DNA of 64,000 nucleotides from SOJA01 sp964598485 (GTDB lineage: Archaea; Thermoproteota; Bathyarchaeia; Bathyarchaeales; Bathycorpusculaceae): contig CAZRCD010000001.1 of the NCBI GenBank assembly GCA_964598485.1, positions 1-64,000 of the forward strand. Reading direction: 5' to 3'. Under the pieces are notes generated by a model that was not told the origin of the DNA, did no database searches, and was given only the letters and a program-made list of their open reading frames with translations. This document shows, in pieces, positions 1 to 9,174 of this stretch. Each line of letters starts with the position of its first letter. The first letter of the stretch is position 1. Both the position numbers and the translations under genes were made by a program.

Positions 1-696
1 TCAGCAAGGAAAAACCACACAACCCACATCGAACCAAGAATTTCTAAACACCCTAACGCGCCTAACCTACTCATAATCTTCGAGGCTGGAGGCATAGGCC
101 CCATAATACCTGTTCTGCCAATATCTGTAGGTGACTCAAGAACGTTCTGGAAAGCCGTGGCAGCCTCAAGCATGCATGACACTATGTCAATATCTCAAGT
201 TGGATACCTCGATTACGGCTTCTTAGGCGCTGCACAAATCGACACGTACGGAAACATAAACACAACAGTCATAGGCCAATGGGAAAAGCCGAAAGTTCGA
301 TTGCCGGGAAGCGGAGGAGCAAACGACGTTGGCTCCTTATGCCACAGAACAATCATAACAATGCGGCAGGACAAAAGGAAATTTGTAGAAAAGATTGATT
401 TCCTGACGACACCAGGCTATTTGACGGGGCCTGGAGCAAGAGAAAAGGCTGGTTTGCCAGAAGGCACTGGTCCATATCGAGTTATAACACAATTAGGTGT
501 TTACGGTTTCGACATGGAAACGAAAAGAATGAAGTTGATTTCAGTACACCCCGGAGTAACAGTTGAAGACATCAAAAGTAACACTGGATTCGACTTAATA
601 ATTCCTGAGACAGTGACGGAAACTCAACCGCCCTCTAGAAAAGAACTGGAAATTTTGAGGAAGGAGATAGATCCTGCTAGGATTGTGCTTAGATAA
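1..696 (+). CDS. Glutaconate/acyl-CoA transferase subunit B (5' truncated by window edge)
   Basis: The reading frame is open from the first base, so the start lies outside the window; an internal GTG at 157 is not the real start. The visible 231 residues match the beta subunit of glutaconate CoA-transferase-type enzymes (family I CoA-transferases), which move CoA between an acyl-CoA and a free acid. The motif IIFEAGGIG carries the glutamate expected to form the CoA thioester intermediate, followed by LPISVGDSRTF, QVGYLDYGFLGAAQID and GSGGANDVG, all typical of this family. The alpha subunit would be expected just upstream. Context with acyl-CoA dehydrogenase and ETF supports a role in acid activation or breakdown. 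The exact acid is unknown. Confidence 0.88.
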   Translation, partial: SARKNHTTHIEPRISKHPNAPNLLIIFEAGGIGPIIPVLPISVGDSRTFWKAVAASSMHDTMSISQVGYLDYGFLGAAQIDTYGNINTTVIGQWEKPKVRLPGSGGANDVGSLCHRTIITMRQDKRKFVEKIDFLTTPGYLTGPGAREKAGLPEGTGPYRVITQLGVYGFDMETKRMKLISVHPGVTVEDIKSNTGFDLIIPETVTETQPPSRKELEILRKEIDPARIVLR

Positions 697-901
697 GCCT
701 CTAAAATGTTGAGAATGTAATAACTAAGGGAAGCTAGGAGAACCTATGCACAGACTTCTCCTGCTTGGGAATAACATCTCCAAGCTGTCTGGAACTTTGA
801 CAGAGACAGAACTCAAAGATACGCGATTCATTATGCCACGTCAGACGAAAAGGATAAAACGATAGAGTGTCTGTCGATTTTGGTGCTGTTGAAGTGATTG
901 A

Positions 902-2041
902 ATGGAACAGAAAGAAAACCAAAAAATTGTTGGAACTTTTTCTGTAGCGTCTTTTTTGAATGATCTTGGTTCAGATATGATTTATCCTATTTGGCCCTTA
1001 TTTGTGACTTCTATCCTGGGTGCAAACATGGCTGTTCTTGGTTTCATCGACGGACTAGGAGAAGCTATAGTTTCTTTGTCGCAAGCAGGCTCGGGTTATC
1101 TTTCAGATAGATTAAGGAAAAGAAAGGTTTTCATATGGACTGGTTATTTCTTGGGCGCCATATCTAGGATAGGATACGCTTTATCGGTGGTATGGCAACA
1201 TTTAATTCCATTCAGAATTTTGGACAGGACTGGAAAAATCAGAGGCTCCCCTAGAGATGCGATCGTCGCCGATGTATCCACAAAGGAAAATAGAGGAAGG
1301 AATTTTGGTTTGCTGAGGGCAATGGACAATTTGGGCGCCGTTTTTGGCATTTTAACTTGTTTCTTGTTGTTCAGTTACTTAGGATATAAAAAATTGTTTT
1401 TTCTCGCATCTATTCCATCTCTAATCAGCGCCGTATTAGTTCTTGCGTTCATAAAAGAGAGAAAAACTAAGAGGATTTATAAGGGGCTTTCTTTAAAAGA
1501 TTTGACTCCTAATTTCAAGTTGTTTTTGTTATTAAGCGCCTTGTTTGCCCTCGGTTCCTTCAGTTATTCCTTCTTGTTAGTTTACGCCAAGGAATTCGGT
1601 TTTGAAGAGACTCACACTATAATTTTGTATCTTGAGTTTACTGCCATAGCTTCACTGATGTCTTTGCCTTTTGGGAAACTTGCAGACAAACTAAAAAGAA
1701 AAACAGTTCTAATTCTGTCCTACTTCCTGTTTGGATTAATGTGTTTCGGTTTTATTTTCGTGAAATCCTACTGGGGAATCATAGTACTATTTGCTGTATA
1801 CGGTTTGCATAAGGCCGCAATAGATCCCGTACAAAGAACCCTCGTTTCTGAGTTATCTCCTTTGAAATATAGAGCAAGCACGCTGGGAGCGTTTCAAATG
1901 GTCACTGGCCTATGCGCCCTGCCCGCTTCATTGTTAGCAGGGCTACTCTGGGTTAATTTTGGAAAATCTGTGCCATTCTACTTTTCCTCAAGTCTAACGG
2001 TTCTAGCAACAATCTTAATGCTATTCATAGAAGAACCTTAG
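902..2041 (+). CDS. MFS transporter
   Basis: A 379-residue membrane protein with about 12 hydrophobic segments. It carries the MFS loop motif GYLSDRLRKRK between helices 2 and 3 and a second copy-like loop (GKLADKLKRK) after helix 8, as expected for two six-helix halves. A conserved DRTGKIRGSPRDAIVAD segment marks a common prokaryotic MFS subfamily of unknown substrate. The ATG at 902 follows a purine-poor leader. It is monocistronic between a CoA-transferase (same strand) and the convergent acyl-CoA dehydrogenase. The substrate cannot be told from sequence. Confidence 0.9.
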   Translation: MEQKENQKIVGTFSVASFLNDLGSDMIYPIWPLFVTSILGANMAVLGFIDGLGEAIVSLSQAGSGYLSDRLRKRKVFIWTGYFLGAISRIGYALSVVWQHLIPFRILDRTGKIRGSPRDAIVADVSTKENRGRNFGLLRAMDNLGAVFGILTCFLLFSYLGYKKLFFLASIPSLISAVLVLAFIKERKTKRIYKGLSLKDLTPNFKLFLLLSALFALGSFSYSFLLVYAKEFGFEETHTIILYLEFTAIASLMSLPFGKLADKLKRKTVLILSYFLFGLMCFGFIFVKSYWGIIVLFAVYGLHKAAIDPVQRTLVSELSPLKYRASTLGAFQMVTGLCALPASLLAGLLWVNFGKSVPFYFSSSLTVLATILMLFIEEP

Positions 2042-2086
2042 AGCTATTTGAGAAATTGTCCATTGCCCAGCAGACTCCACGTACTC

Positions 2087-3241
2087 TCACATCGTTTTCA
2101 TCAGTCGGTTTATTATTGTCAGCTTCTGCATCTCCGAAGTTCCCTCATATATTTCCGTTATTTTTGCACAACGATGAAAACGTTCAACATGATAATCCGC
2201 CAAATACCCGTATCCACCATAAACTTGGATTGCCTCGTCCGTAACTTCCATAGCAACTCTACCCGCGAAGGCTTTCGCCATAGAAGTCGCCACTGGATCA
2301 AGTCTTCCTTGGTCGAACAACCAAGCCGCCTTATGAGTTAACATTCTTGCAGCTTCGATTTTAATTGCCATGTCAGCCAGTTTGAAGGATATCCCTTGAA
2401 ACTTGATTATGGGCGAACCAAACTGTTTTCTAGTTTTAGCATATTGAAACGCCCGTTCAAAGGCTCCCTGAGACATGCCGACAGCTTGGGCGGCAACCGT
2501 GATTCTTGTTTCGTCGAAAAGTTCAAGAGCATAATAGAAGCCTTTGCTTAGTTCACCTGCCACATTGTTTTCATTCACTTTGACATCGCTTAGTGCAAGG
2601 GAACCCGTTACGCATGGTCGGATGCCCATCTTTCTTTTCAGCTTTGTTGCTTCCAGCCCCGGGGTACCTTTCTCTATGAGGAATATGCTTTGACCCCTAT
2701 GCGATGGTGTGATGTCTGGGTCTGTTTGGCAAAGCACTATAAACGTGTCTGCGATCGGGGCGTTTGTTATGAATTCTTTGCTGCCGTTAATGATCCATTC
2801 GTTTCCACTTTTTGCGGCTGTTGTGTCCATGCGTGTTATGTCGCTTCCATGCTCAGGCTCTGAGAAAGCTGCTGCAGATATGGCGTCGCCTCTAGCCAAT
2901 GGCGGAATATACTCTTTCTTTTGCTCTTCGGTTCCATGTTTTAGAAGGATGTCTGGAATCATTAGGTTTCCAAGCGAAACTGCAGCTCCCAATCCCGGGT
3001 CTACCCTGCACATTTCCTCAACTACTATGCAGTCTTCGAAAAGGCCATAACCCTGTCCATCATAATCTTCGGGAATCCTCATGCTTGTGAATCCTAGTTT
3101 GGCTGCTTTTTTGTAGATTTCCATGGGAAATTTTTCTTTTTCATCATATTCTAGGGCTAGTTCTGGTGTGAACTCTTTTTCGCAGAATTCTTTAATGGCT
3201 CTTTTAATTTCCTTCTGTTCCTCATTTAATTCAAAATGCAT
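2087..3241 (-). CDS. Acyl-CoA dehydrogenase
   Basis: A 384-residue protein of normal family length. It has the N-terminal helical domain (FELNEEQKEIKRAIKEF), the FAD-binding AAAFSEPEHGSD signature, the QFGSPIIKFQGISFKLADM signature, and the C-terminal ITEIYEGTSEMQ motif, whose glutamate is the position of the catalytic base in medium-chain enzymes. It oxidises acyl-CoA to enoyl-CoA and passes electrons to ETF. It is the last gene of an etfB-etfA-acd operon on the minus strand, 28 nt after etfA. The acyl chain specificity (short/branched versus medium) is not resolved. Confidence 0.95.
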   Translation of the reverse strand: MHFELNEEQKEIKRAIKEFCEKEFTPELALEYDEKEKFPMEIYKKAAKLGFTSMRIPEDYDGQGYGLFEDCIVVEEMCRVDPGLGAAVSLGNLMIPDILLKHGTEEQKKEYIPPLARGDAISAAAFSEPEHGSDITRMDTTAAKSGNEWIINGSKEFITNAPIADTFIVLCQTDPDITPSHRGQSIFLIEKGTPGLEATKLKRKMGIRPCVTGSLALSDVKVNENNVAGELSKGFYYALELFDETRITVAAQAVGMSQGAFERAFQYAKTRKQFGSPIIKFQGISFKLADMAIKIEAARMLTHKAAWLFDQGRLDPVATSMAKAFAGRVAMEVTDEAIQVYGGYGYLADYHVERFHRCAKITEIYEGTSEMQKLTIINRLMKTM

Positions 3242-3269
3242 TTTTCCATCTCTTCTTTTCAGTTTAGAA

Positions 3270-4253
3270 CTATGTCTTTCGTCCTTTTAACTCATATACT
3301 TTACTTTTCAGCGGAGACACTATTTTGAACAAGTCTTCAACAACACCGTAGTCAGCGAAGCTGAAGATAGGAGCGTTAGAATCCTTGTTTACCGCTATAA
3401 TGAGATCTGAATTCTTCATTCCTAAAACATGTTGGAAGGCTCCGCTTATTCCAAGGGCAATATAAAGCTTAGGCTTCACAGTTTTTCCTGAAGTACCTAC
3501 TTGACGGTCAGTTGGAAGCCACCCCTTATCCACAATTGGACGAGAGCAAGCAAGCACCCCTCCGAAGGCCTTCGCCAACTCCTCAACCATTGGCATGTTA
3601 CTTTCATCTTTTATTCCACGTCCAATGCCAATCAGCACGTCTGCGGCTGTTATGTCAACTCCGCCCGGAGAAGGTAAAACATACTGGATGAAGCGTTTCT
3701 TGGTTATTTCCTCGGAAAGTGGAGACAGCGTTTCTATGATTTCTCCGTTCAATGCTGGTTTTTGAACTGCGAAGGCTGCTTGACGAACAGTAACAATGTA
3801 ACTTTCGGCTTTGTGGACCGTTGCTTTGACGTTTACTTTGCCGCCGTACATTTGCCTTGTTATGACGAGTGTTTCACCTTCAAACTCTAGTTCTATGCAG
3901 TCTGTTGCAAGCGGCAGTTTTAATGCAGCTGCAAGGCTTGGGGCTAAATCCACACCGAAGCTTGTGTGTCCTATCATTGTTAGTAGTGGCTTATGTTCGT
4001 TGATTAGGGTTGATAGCGCTTTGTGGTAAGCTTCAGAATTGAAATTCTCCAATTTGGCATCTTCAACGAGCAGAACCTTTTTTGCATACTGTGAAAGAGT
4101 TTCAGCCTGTTCCTTAACTTCTTTGCCTAACAAAACCGCTGTCAAATCCGAGTTAGTTTTTTCAGCAAGTTCTCTTCCCTTCGTTAACATTTCGAAGGTT
4201 ATGTCTCTGATTTGTCCCTGTCTGTGCTCTGCCAGAACGAATATTTCTTTCAT
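3270..4253 (-). CDS. etfA: Electron transfer flavoprotein alpha subunit
   Basis: 327 residues. The N-terminal half is an adenine-nucleotide alpha-hydrolase-like fold (MKEIFVLAEHRQGQIRDITFE). The C-terminal FAD domain carries the ETF-alpha signature region with GRGIKDESNMPMVEELAKAF, RPIVDKGWLPTDRQVGTSGK and PKLYIALGISGAFQH. With EtfB it accepts electrons from the acyl-CoA dehydrogenase encoded next. Its ATG directly abuts the etfB stop codon, so the two are translationally coupled. The acceptor downstream of ETF is not encoded as an ETF:quinone oxidoreductase here; the nearby Hdr-like proteins are candidates. Confidence 0.96.
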   Translation of the reverse strand: MKEIFVLAEHRQGQIRDITFEMLTKGRELAEKTNSDLTAVLLGKEVKEQAETLSQYAKKVLLVEDAKLENFNSEAYHKALSTLINEHKPLLTMIGHTSFGVDLAPSLAAALKLPLATDCIELEFEGETLVITRQMYGGKVNVKATVHKAESYIVTVRQAAFAVQKPALNGEIIETLSPLSEEITKKRFIQYVLPSPGGVDITAADVLIGIGRGIKDESNMPMVEELAKAFGGVLACSRPIVDKGWLPTDRQVGTSGKTVKPKLYIALGISGAFQHVLGMKNSDLIIAVNKDSNAPIFSFADYGVVEDLFKIVSPLKSKVYELKGRKT

Positions 4254-5042
4254 TTATATCAGCCCTCTCGATTTGATGATTTCACCAATTTTAGCTGCAA
4301 CTTCTTCCGGGGTTCCTTTAATGAATTCTGCTTGTTTCTCCACTGGAGGCACAAACATCTTTTCTATCTTTATCCATGAACCTGCTTCGCCAACATCGTT
4401 TTCGCTTAAGTCCGTGTCAGCTAGGCTTAGAATCTTTATTTCCTTCTTCATGGCTTTTCTAATGCCTAAGATGGAAACGTATCTCGGCTCGTTTATTCCC
4501 GTCTGAACTGTGAGAACGGCAGGCAATTTCACTTCGACTATTTCTTCCAAGCCTCCTTCTAGTTCGCGGTTAACTTTGGCAACACTGTCGCCTAGCTCGA
4601 TTTTCTTAATCATTGTTGCGTGGGGGATCTCAAGCATTTCTGCAAGTATGGGTCCAACCATTGTGTAGTCGTCGTCGCCGGCTAGCGCTCCTGTTAATAT
4701 CAAGTCGAAGGGCAAACCTTTAATCGCACTGTGCAAAATTTTCGCGATGGCATAACCGTCGGAACCCTCAAACTTTACATCTGCTAGTCTTACGGCTTTG
4801 TCTGCACCTCTCGCTAAACACTTTCTTAATGTGCTATCGGCATCCTCCGAACCCACTGTAACAGCTGTAACTGTACCGCCATGTTTTTCTTTGATACGAA
4901 CTGCCTCCTCCAGAGCATAGTCGTCCCATTCATTTATGTCAAACACAAGCCCAGTTTTCTCGATAGCCCTGCCAGAAGCATCAATTTTTATCTCGGCCTC
5001 AGCAGTTTCCGGAACGTGCTTTACACAAACAATTATATCCAA
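4254..5042 (-). CDS. etfB: Electron transfer flavoprotein beta subunit (TTG start)
   Basis: 262 residues from a TTG at 5042. The start was chosen because the in-frame upstream ATG (5072) reads through a clear ribosome binding site (GGAGGAAAAGGG, about 5044-5055) and because ETF-beta proteins begin with MDIIVCVKHVPET-like sequence. The family core is visible: INEWDDYALEEAVRIKE, the ARGADKAVRLAD motif and LILTGALAGDDDYTMVGP. It pairs with EtfA to form the ETF dimer. It is the first gene of the operon; a TATA-like CTATATAG lies at 5112-5119. A decayed copy of its 5' end and promoter lies 1.4 kb away at about 6228-6530. Confidence 0.94.
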   Translation of the reverse strand: MDIIVCVKHVPETAEAEIKIDASGRAIEKTGLVFDINEWDDYALEEAVRIKEKHGGTVTAVTVGSEDADSTLRKCLARGADKAVRLADVKFEGSDGYAIAKILHSAIKGLPFDLILTGALAGDDDYTMVGPILAEMLEIPHATMIKKIELGDSVAKVNRELEGGLEEIVEVKLPAVLTVQTGINEPRYVSILGIRKAMKKEIKILSLADTDLSENDVGEAGSWIKIEKMFVPPVEKQAEFIKGTPEEVAAKIGEIIKSRGLI

Positions 5043-5371
5043 ACCCTTTTCCTCCAAACGCCAAGCTTCCATTAAACACTATTGTTTCTTCCGTCTATTT
5101 CCTTTTGATTTCTATATAGTTTTTGTTGTAAAACTTGGTAGAATAAGCTTGAGAAACAAAGAAATCAGTGGACAGCAAGTAGAGCTTAATATTCAATTTT
5201 GGCGATCATCAGGTCTCGACCTTAGTTTTCTGCGAAGGCAATTGCCACGATTTGGTCTGACATTTTTTGTCACAATATCTATTTGGCGCGCGCGACATTT
5301 GGTGAGGTGATAGCAAGCAAAAACTTATTTTGGCATTATGGAAAATAGAGACTTTCAAGAGGTGATGAATT
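5043..5371. other. Intergenic region: etfB promoter and upstream of a small gene
   Basis: Gene-free stretch between the minus-strand etf operon and a plus-strand small gene. It holds the TATA-like CTATATAG of the etf operon (5112-5119, read on the minus strand) and an alternating CG run GGCGCGCGCG at 5285-5294, one of several such runs in the spacers of this window. I see no other gene. Confidence 0.5.
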
Positions 5372-5533
5372 TTGTCTAAAATGTGTCCGTTTGCGTTTTC
5401 CGGCGGTGTGCCAGGTAAAAGGATAGTTGGTAAAGGAGTGCCGCGTGACTGCCAAGAAGACAAGTGTGCATGGTGGACAGGCACAGAATGTGCTGTCTTG
5501 AGGATTGCTAAGAACTTGAAAAAGCAACCTTAG
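5372..5533 (+). CDS. Small cysteine-rich protein, CAWW motif
   Basis: A 53-residue reading frame starting at TTG 5372, with a GAGGTGA ribosome binding site at 5359-5365 deciding the start. It reads MSKMCPFAFSGGV, then CQEDKCAWW, then ECAVLRIAKN. Four cysteines in the pattern CP...C4C, AWW, then C suggest a small metal- or cluster-binding fold. I recall similar short CP/CAWW/CA proteins of unknown function in archaea and some bacteria, but cannot name a family. It stands alone between the etf operon and a decayed region. Confidence 0.6.
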   Translation: MSKMCPFAFSGGVPGKRIVGKGVPRDCQEDKCAWWTGTECAVLRIAKNLKKQP

Positions 5534-5740
5534 TGTTGCGCATGGATTAAAAAAGGGAGTTGCGGAATAGCTCCATTTCAACTTGTAATGCGGTCCGTGA
5601 CATAATACAAGGATTTATGACATAATGGTTGCAAGGTTATTTTCGTCTTCGAAAGATCCCTTCCTATTGTATTCTTTAAAGGGGAATTTCTTGAAATTCA
5701 TGCGGAAAGCTTCTCGTGGAATTGTGCAAGAACTGGTGTG

Positions 5741-5777
5741 TGTTGTTGTTGATAGGGGGAGGGGGTCTACAACAACA
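5741..5777. repeat. Hairpin with G-rich loop
   Basis: TGTTGTTGTTGA (5741-5752) pairs with TCTACAACAACA (5766-5777) with a single mismatch; the 13-nt loop is TAGGGGGAGGGGG. Confidence 0.6.
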
Positions 5778-5848
5778 AATTATGAAGGATTAATGATGAG
5801 GGTGAGTTGTGACACAAAAAGGGTGAACATGATGGTTAGAACGTGTTT

Positions 5849-5889
5849 GGAAGTAGTCGTCCATTGCCCTGAGGAAAGCGACTACTTCC
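5849..5889. repeat. Perfect 11-bp inverted repeat
   Basis: GGAAGTAGTCG (5849-5859) and CGACTACTTCC (5879-5889) are perfectly complementary with a 19-nt loop. Confidence 0.65.
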
Positions 5890-6154
5890 TGACTCTTGGT
5901 AGTCTGTTAGTTTTGCTTGTTATGAAGAAAAATAAGTTGATCTTATGGAAGGATTAGCTAACTAATGCGCAAAATGGAATCGACTACATTGTTGACTGAA
6001 GTGCAAGATATTCAGAAGTTCACCAAGAACAGGCAACAGAAAAATGGGGGGTTTGCGGGAGACATCTCCATTTGTCCTGCGTTTAAATCCCCGCAACTCC
6101 ACCAGAAATTCCGCCGGATGTTGCTGGCAAACTCCCGCGCACAATCTCAAGTTT

Positions 6155-6197
6155 AGTAGTTGTTATTTTTTTCCTACAAGAAGAAAAAACAACTACT
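6155..6197. repeat. Long hairpin with U/A-rich inner stem
   Basis: AGTAGTTGTT (6155-6164) pairs perfectly with AACAACTACT (6188-6197); the stem continues through a T-run and an A-run after a one-base bulge. Confidence 0.65.
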
Positions 6198-6227
6198 GCA
6201 ATCTTCCAGCCCTCTACCTTATGGTAA

Positions 6228-6426
6228 CTACGCTTATAAACCATATATGCGGTGACTTAACAGCCTTGTTTTGCTTTTGTGCATACGGCTTCTTCCAGTG
6301 CGCAGTTGTTCCACTCGTTTATGCCGTAGACTAAACCTTTTTTTCTATGGCTTTGCCTGTTGAGCCAAATTTTAGTTCTGCTTCCGCTGTTTCTGGGACA
6401 TGCTTAACACAAATAATTACGTCCAA
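6228..6426 (-). pseudogene. etfB 5' remnant
   Basis: Reading the minus strand from a TTG at 6426 (preceded by GAGGAGG) gives DVIICVKHVPETAEAELK and GSTGKAIEKK, close to the N-terminus of the intact etfB product. A one-base loss in an A-run then shifts the frame, after which INEWNNCALEEAV matches INEWDDYALEEAV. A further in-frame stop and loss of similarity follow at about residue 65. The upstream 100 bases also resemble the etf promoter. It is a duplicated, truncated and frameshifted copy and should make no functional protein. Confidence 0.85.
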
Positions 6427-6645
6427 GCTCTCTTTCCTCCTCAACGATAGGTTCACGTTCAATATTACTACTTTTTCCATCTATTTCCCCCTCAATTTCC
6501 ACATAATTTTTGCTGTCAACTGCTTCACAACAAGGTTAAAGCTTGAATAAAGAAAAAATGAGTCAACTCGATAACGGAAGATTTTCAAACATCTGGTTTT
6601 CTTAACCAAACAAAGATTTACTTTTTCTCTGAAACCTTCGAAACG

Positions 6646-8997
6646 TCAAGATGAAAAGTGGTCTTGAAGCCAGTGTCTTGGTTTTTGGCACATCCTTTTC
6701 TTTGCAAAGCTGACCGCAAGCATTGTAAGGATCATAGACAGTGATAGAATCATGACTGATGGGAATTCCGGGATGACCTCTGTGCCTTTTATTTTGATTG
6801 CATTAGTGCTGCAAGCATATGGAATGTAGATGAATGTGTATGTATCATTTCCAGTTATGCTACATGACGTAGTGCACTCGGTGGTGTTAACATATATTGT
6901 CCAGTCGCCCCACAGAAGGTCTTTGGGAATCGTAACGTTGCAATAACCCATGTTATACGGAGGGCCTGTTACATTGAAGCTTATTTGCTTTAGTGTTTCG
7001 TTGAAATTAAAATCCGATATTGTAGAATTGCTTATCATGGTAACTTCAAACGAGTATCCATCTTCAACAGTGAAAACGGCTGGCCACATCTCAGTCAATG
7101 TCACCTTCCAGCGTGTTGACATATTTAGGTAATAATGCGTCATGTTGACCGTTAACGACATTGCACAGGATATGTCTTCTTCAAGCAAGAACCCGGTCTT
7201 CTTGTCCCAGTAAAAACTCATGTTCCAACCGCCGTAAGTAACATTGTCGTATATCATGGGGTATGTAATGTTCACATAATTTACCTGTCTGTTTGCGCCT
7301 GCATAATTTCTTGTGGTGGTGCCGTTTACAAAAAGTTTCAATGGTTCCTCAGTGTACCATGTAAGATTTGCTGGAATTTCATCACCTGCGTCAAGATTGG
7401 ATGGAATGATCACGACGCTAAGGTTTCCTTCACCTGTCGCTATATCCCCCCAGTTTACATACTCCTCTACTGTTCCGTTTGTATACATTACGGCTGATTG
7501 AACTGTGATATTGCTATCATGAACCTCAAGGACCTCCATCTTCATCCATGACATGTTCATCCCGCTAGGTGGCTCTTCGTATCCAGGCCAGTTTGACACC
7601 CACTCAAAGTACGCGTCGTTAGTTCCCACCCAATCACCAATTTTTACACCCACATCTACTTCTGGAGTGAAGGTGCCGACAACTGCTCTAATCATGAAAT
7701 CCTTGTATTCCTCTGCATCCCAAACTGTTCCGTTCCAACGCCAACTTCGATCAGATGGATTAGTCGTATCCTCTCCGAGATCCGGGTTATAACTAACGAT
7801 CCACTCCATTCCCAGATAAAAATCAACTCCTTCATTTACATTTATGCCGTAAGAAGAGAGGTCAACATCAAACCATCCTTCAGAGGTTGGCGTTACATTA
7901 AACGGAGTGACTATGTCATTGCGATTTTCGTCCATGACGTGAACTTTGAACGTATTCGACTGGTATGAAGAAAGATCGTACATGTAATAGCGAGCCGTGA
8001 GGAGCTGATCAGAAAAGAGAGGTGTAAATCTCACAGCGTCCATACGCCCTGCACTTTCTGAATGCGATTGAGGGTTTCCATGATCATAAGCATACTCCAA
8101 TTTCTCTACACTTCCCACAGCTCTAAGAGTGCCATTACCCAAAACAGTCATCATAGTAGACATAGCGTTTTCATCTGACACTGTGACACCGTCAGTTGTT
8201 TCCCAACGAACGAACGTGTAGCCTCCGCTATATGTGACCACGTAACTGCCGTTCACGACATCTATATCCGTTGGAAGTGAGAACACATAATCTGCGCAGG
8301 TTACAAGCCCTAAATTAGCTGTGGCTCCCGTGTCTTGAACAGATTCAAGGTGAACTACAAAAACTGGCTTTGTAGAATATTCAACTTCTAATTTTGGTCT
8401 GTTGTCGCCTTCCCTTGACTGGAAAACCGCGTATCCGTCTCCTGTTTTACTCTCAAACTTTAACACTTCCGTTAGGGTTCCTGATGGTAACGCCGTCCTC
8501 ACGTCATCAATTACATTCCAGGTCTTGTATCTCTTCACGTAGTATATGATGGAAAAGGACCATGCGTCTGTAGGCTCCGTATTGAAACTTGGCTTGTTGT
8601 CCCATATAATTCCAAGTTCCATCCAAGAATCATCTGAACAATAATACGCACCAATTGTGTCGGCTGGATACCAGTATATATCTCCGCCTGTTGAAGAAAG
8701 ATATACCTTGAGTTTAGCCGATATGATGTTAGCGTCCGGCGGTATGCTGGACAAGTTAAACATAACATATGTAAAGTCTTGTTCTGAGTTGGCGCTAACA
8801 TATAGAGAATCTATGTCGCCGTAGTTTGTGTCTGGACTGGAAGAGTTTACATAGGCATCTGCCACCGAATAGACCGTTGTGGTCGTAGAGCCGATGGCTG
8901 GACTCGCTGTAACATGAGAGAGAGAGAAATATGTTGGCAACATGCTTAAAAGTAGAATGAACAGAATTAAAATTCCCTTTCTTTCCATTTTTCTCAC
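6646..8997 (-). CDS. Secreted surface protein, DNRLRE-like domain, PEF-type C-terminal anchor
   Basis: 783 residues. A signal peptide (KGILILFILLLSMLPTYF) is followed at about 40-210 by a beta-sandwich of the DNRLRE type (VADAYVNSSSPDTNYGD, YVMFNLSSIPPDANIISAKL), which in other proteins accompanies cell-wall or polysaccharide-active domains. The middle has repeated beta-rich, N-glycosylation-rich (NxS/T) segments without recognisable enzymes. The C-terminus has IPEFPSVMI, a hydrophobic helix and KKR, the layout of archaeal PEF-type sorting signals. It is therefore probably exported, glycosylated and anchored at the surface. Two Met codons (1 and 4) could start it. No catalytic motif was seen. 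Confidence 0.82.
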   Translation of the reverse strand: MRKMERKGILILFILLLSMLPTYFSLSHVTASPAIGSTTTTVYSVADAYVNSSSPDTNYGDIDSLYVSANSEQDFTYVMFNLSSIPPDANIISAKLKVYLSSTGGDIYWYPADTIGAYYCSDDSWMELGIIWDNKPSFNTEPTDAWSFSIIYYVKRYKTWNVIDDVRTALPSGTLTEVLKFESKTGDGYAVFQSREGDNRPKLEVEYSTKPVFVVHLESVQDTGATANLGLVTCADYVFSLPTDIDVVNGSYVVTYSGGYTFVRWETTDGVTVSDENAMSTMMTVLGNGTLRAVGSVEKLEYAYDHGNPQSHSESAGRMDAVRFTPLFSDQLLTARYYMYDLSSYQSNTFKVHVMDENRNDIVTPFNVTPTSEGWFDVDLSSYGINVNEGVDFYLGMEWIVSYNPDLGEDTTNPSDRSWRWNGTVWDAEEYKDFMIRAVVGTFTPEVDVGVKIGDWVGTNDAYFEWVSNWPGYEEPPSGMNMSWMKMEVLEVHDSNITVQSAVMYTNGTVEEYVNWGDIATGEGNLSVVIIPSNLDAGDEIPANLTWYTEEPLKLFVNGTTTRNYAGANRQVNYVNITYPMIYDNVTYGGWNMSFYWDKKTGFLLEEDISCAMSLTVNMTHYYLNMSTRWKVTLTEMWPAVFTVEDGYSFEVTMISNSTISDFNFNETLKQISFNVTGPPYNMGYCNVTIPKDLLWGDWTIYVNTTECTTSCSITGNDTYTFIYIPYACSTNAIKIKGTEVIPEFPSVMILSLSMILTMLAVSFAKKRMCQKPRHWLQDHFSS

Positions 8998-9174
8998 AGC
9001 TACTTATATTTGAACGTTTCATTTTTATGCTTTTCTGCATGGCACCAATTTGAAAATAAATGATGTGTCTTTGTTAGCTTTCACCAGTGGAATGAACGCA
9101 ACTGCGATAATCATTTCACAAGTTTTATTACTTTAGATAAGATATTCAACCTATTGCAAGAGAAGGTTTCAAAT

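Larger units (their letters stand above)
5534..6645. other. 1.1 kb gene-poor, decayed region
   Basis: No intact gene is convincing here. It contains three long hairpins (5741-5777, 5849-5889, 6155-6197), a stretch resembling the 3' end of a tRNA (6081-6104), a dead etfB 5' fragment on the minus strand (6228-6426) and, upstream of that fragment, sequence resembling the real etfB promoter (to about 6530). Short reading frames in this stretch have no recognisable protein features. Confidence 0.55.

Noticed and set aside
734..922. Minus-strand frame between the CoA-transferase and MFS genes
   Set aside because: Short, overlaps the MFS start and shows no protein-like features.
5625..5957. 110-residue plus-strand reading frame
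   Set aside because: It runs through two long hairpins, has no ribosome site, no recognisable motif and an unnatural composition.
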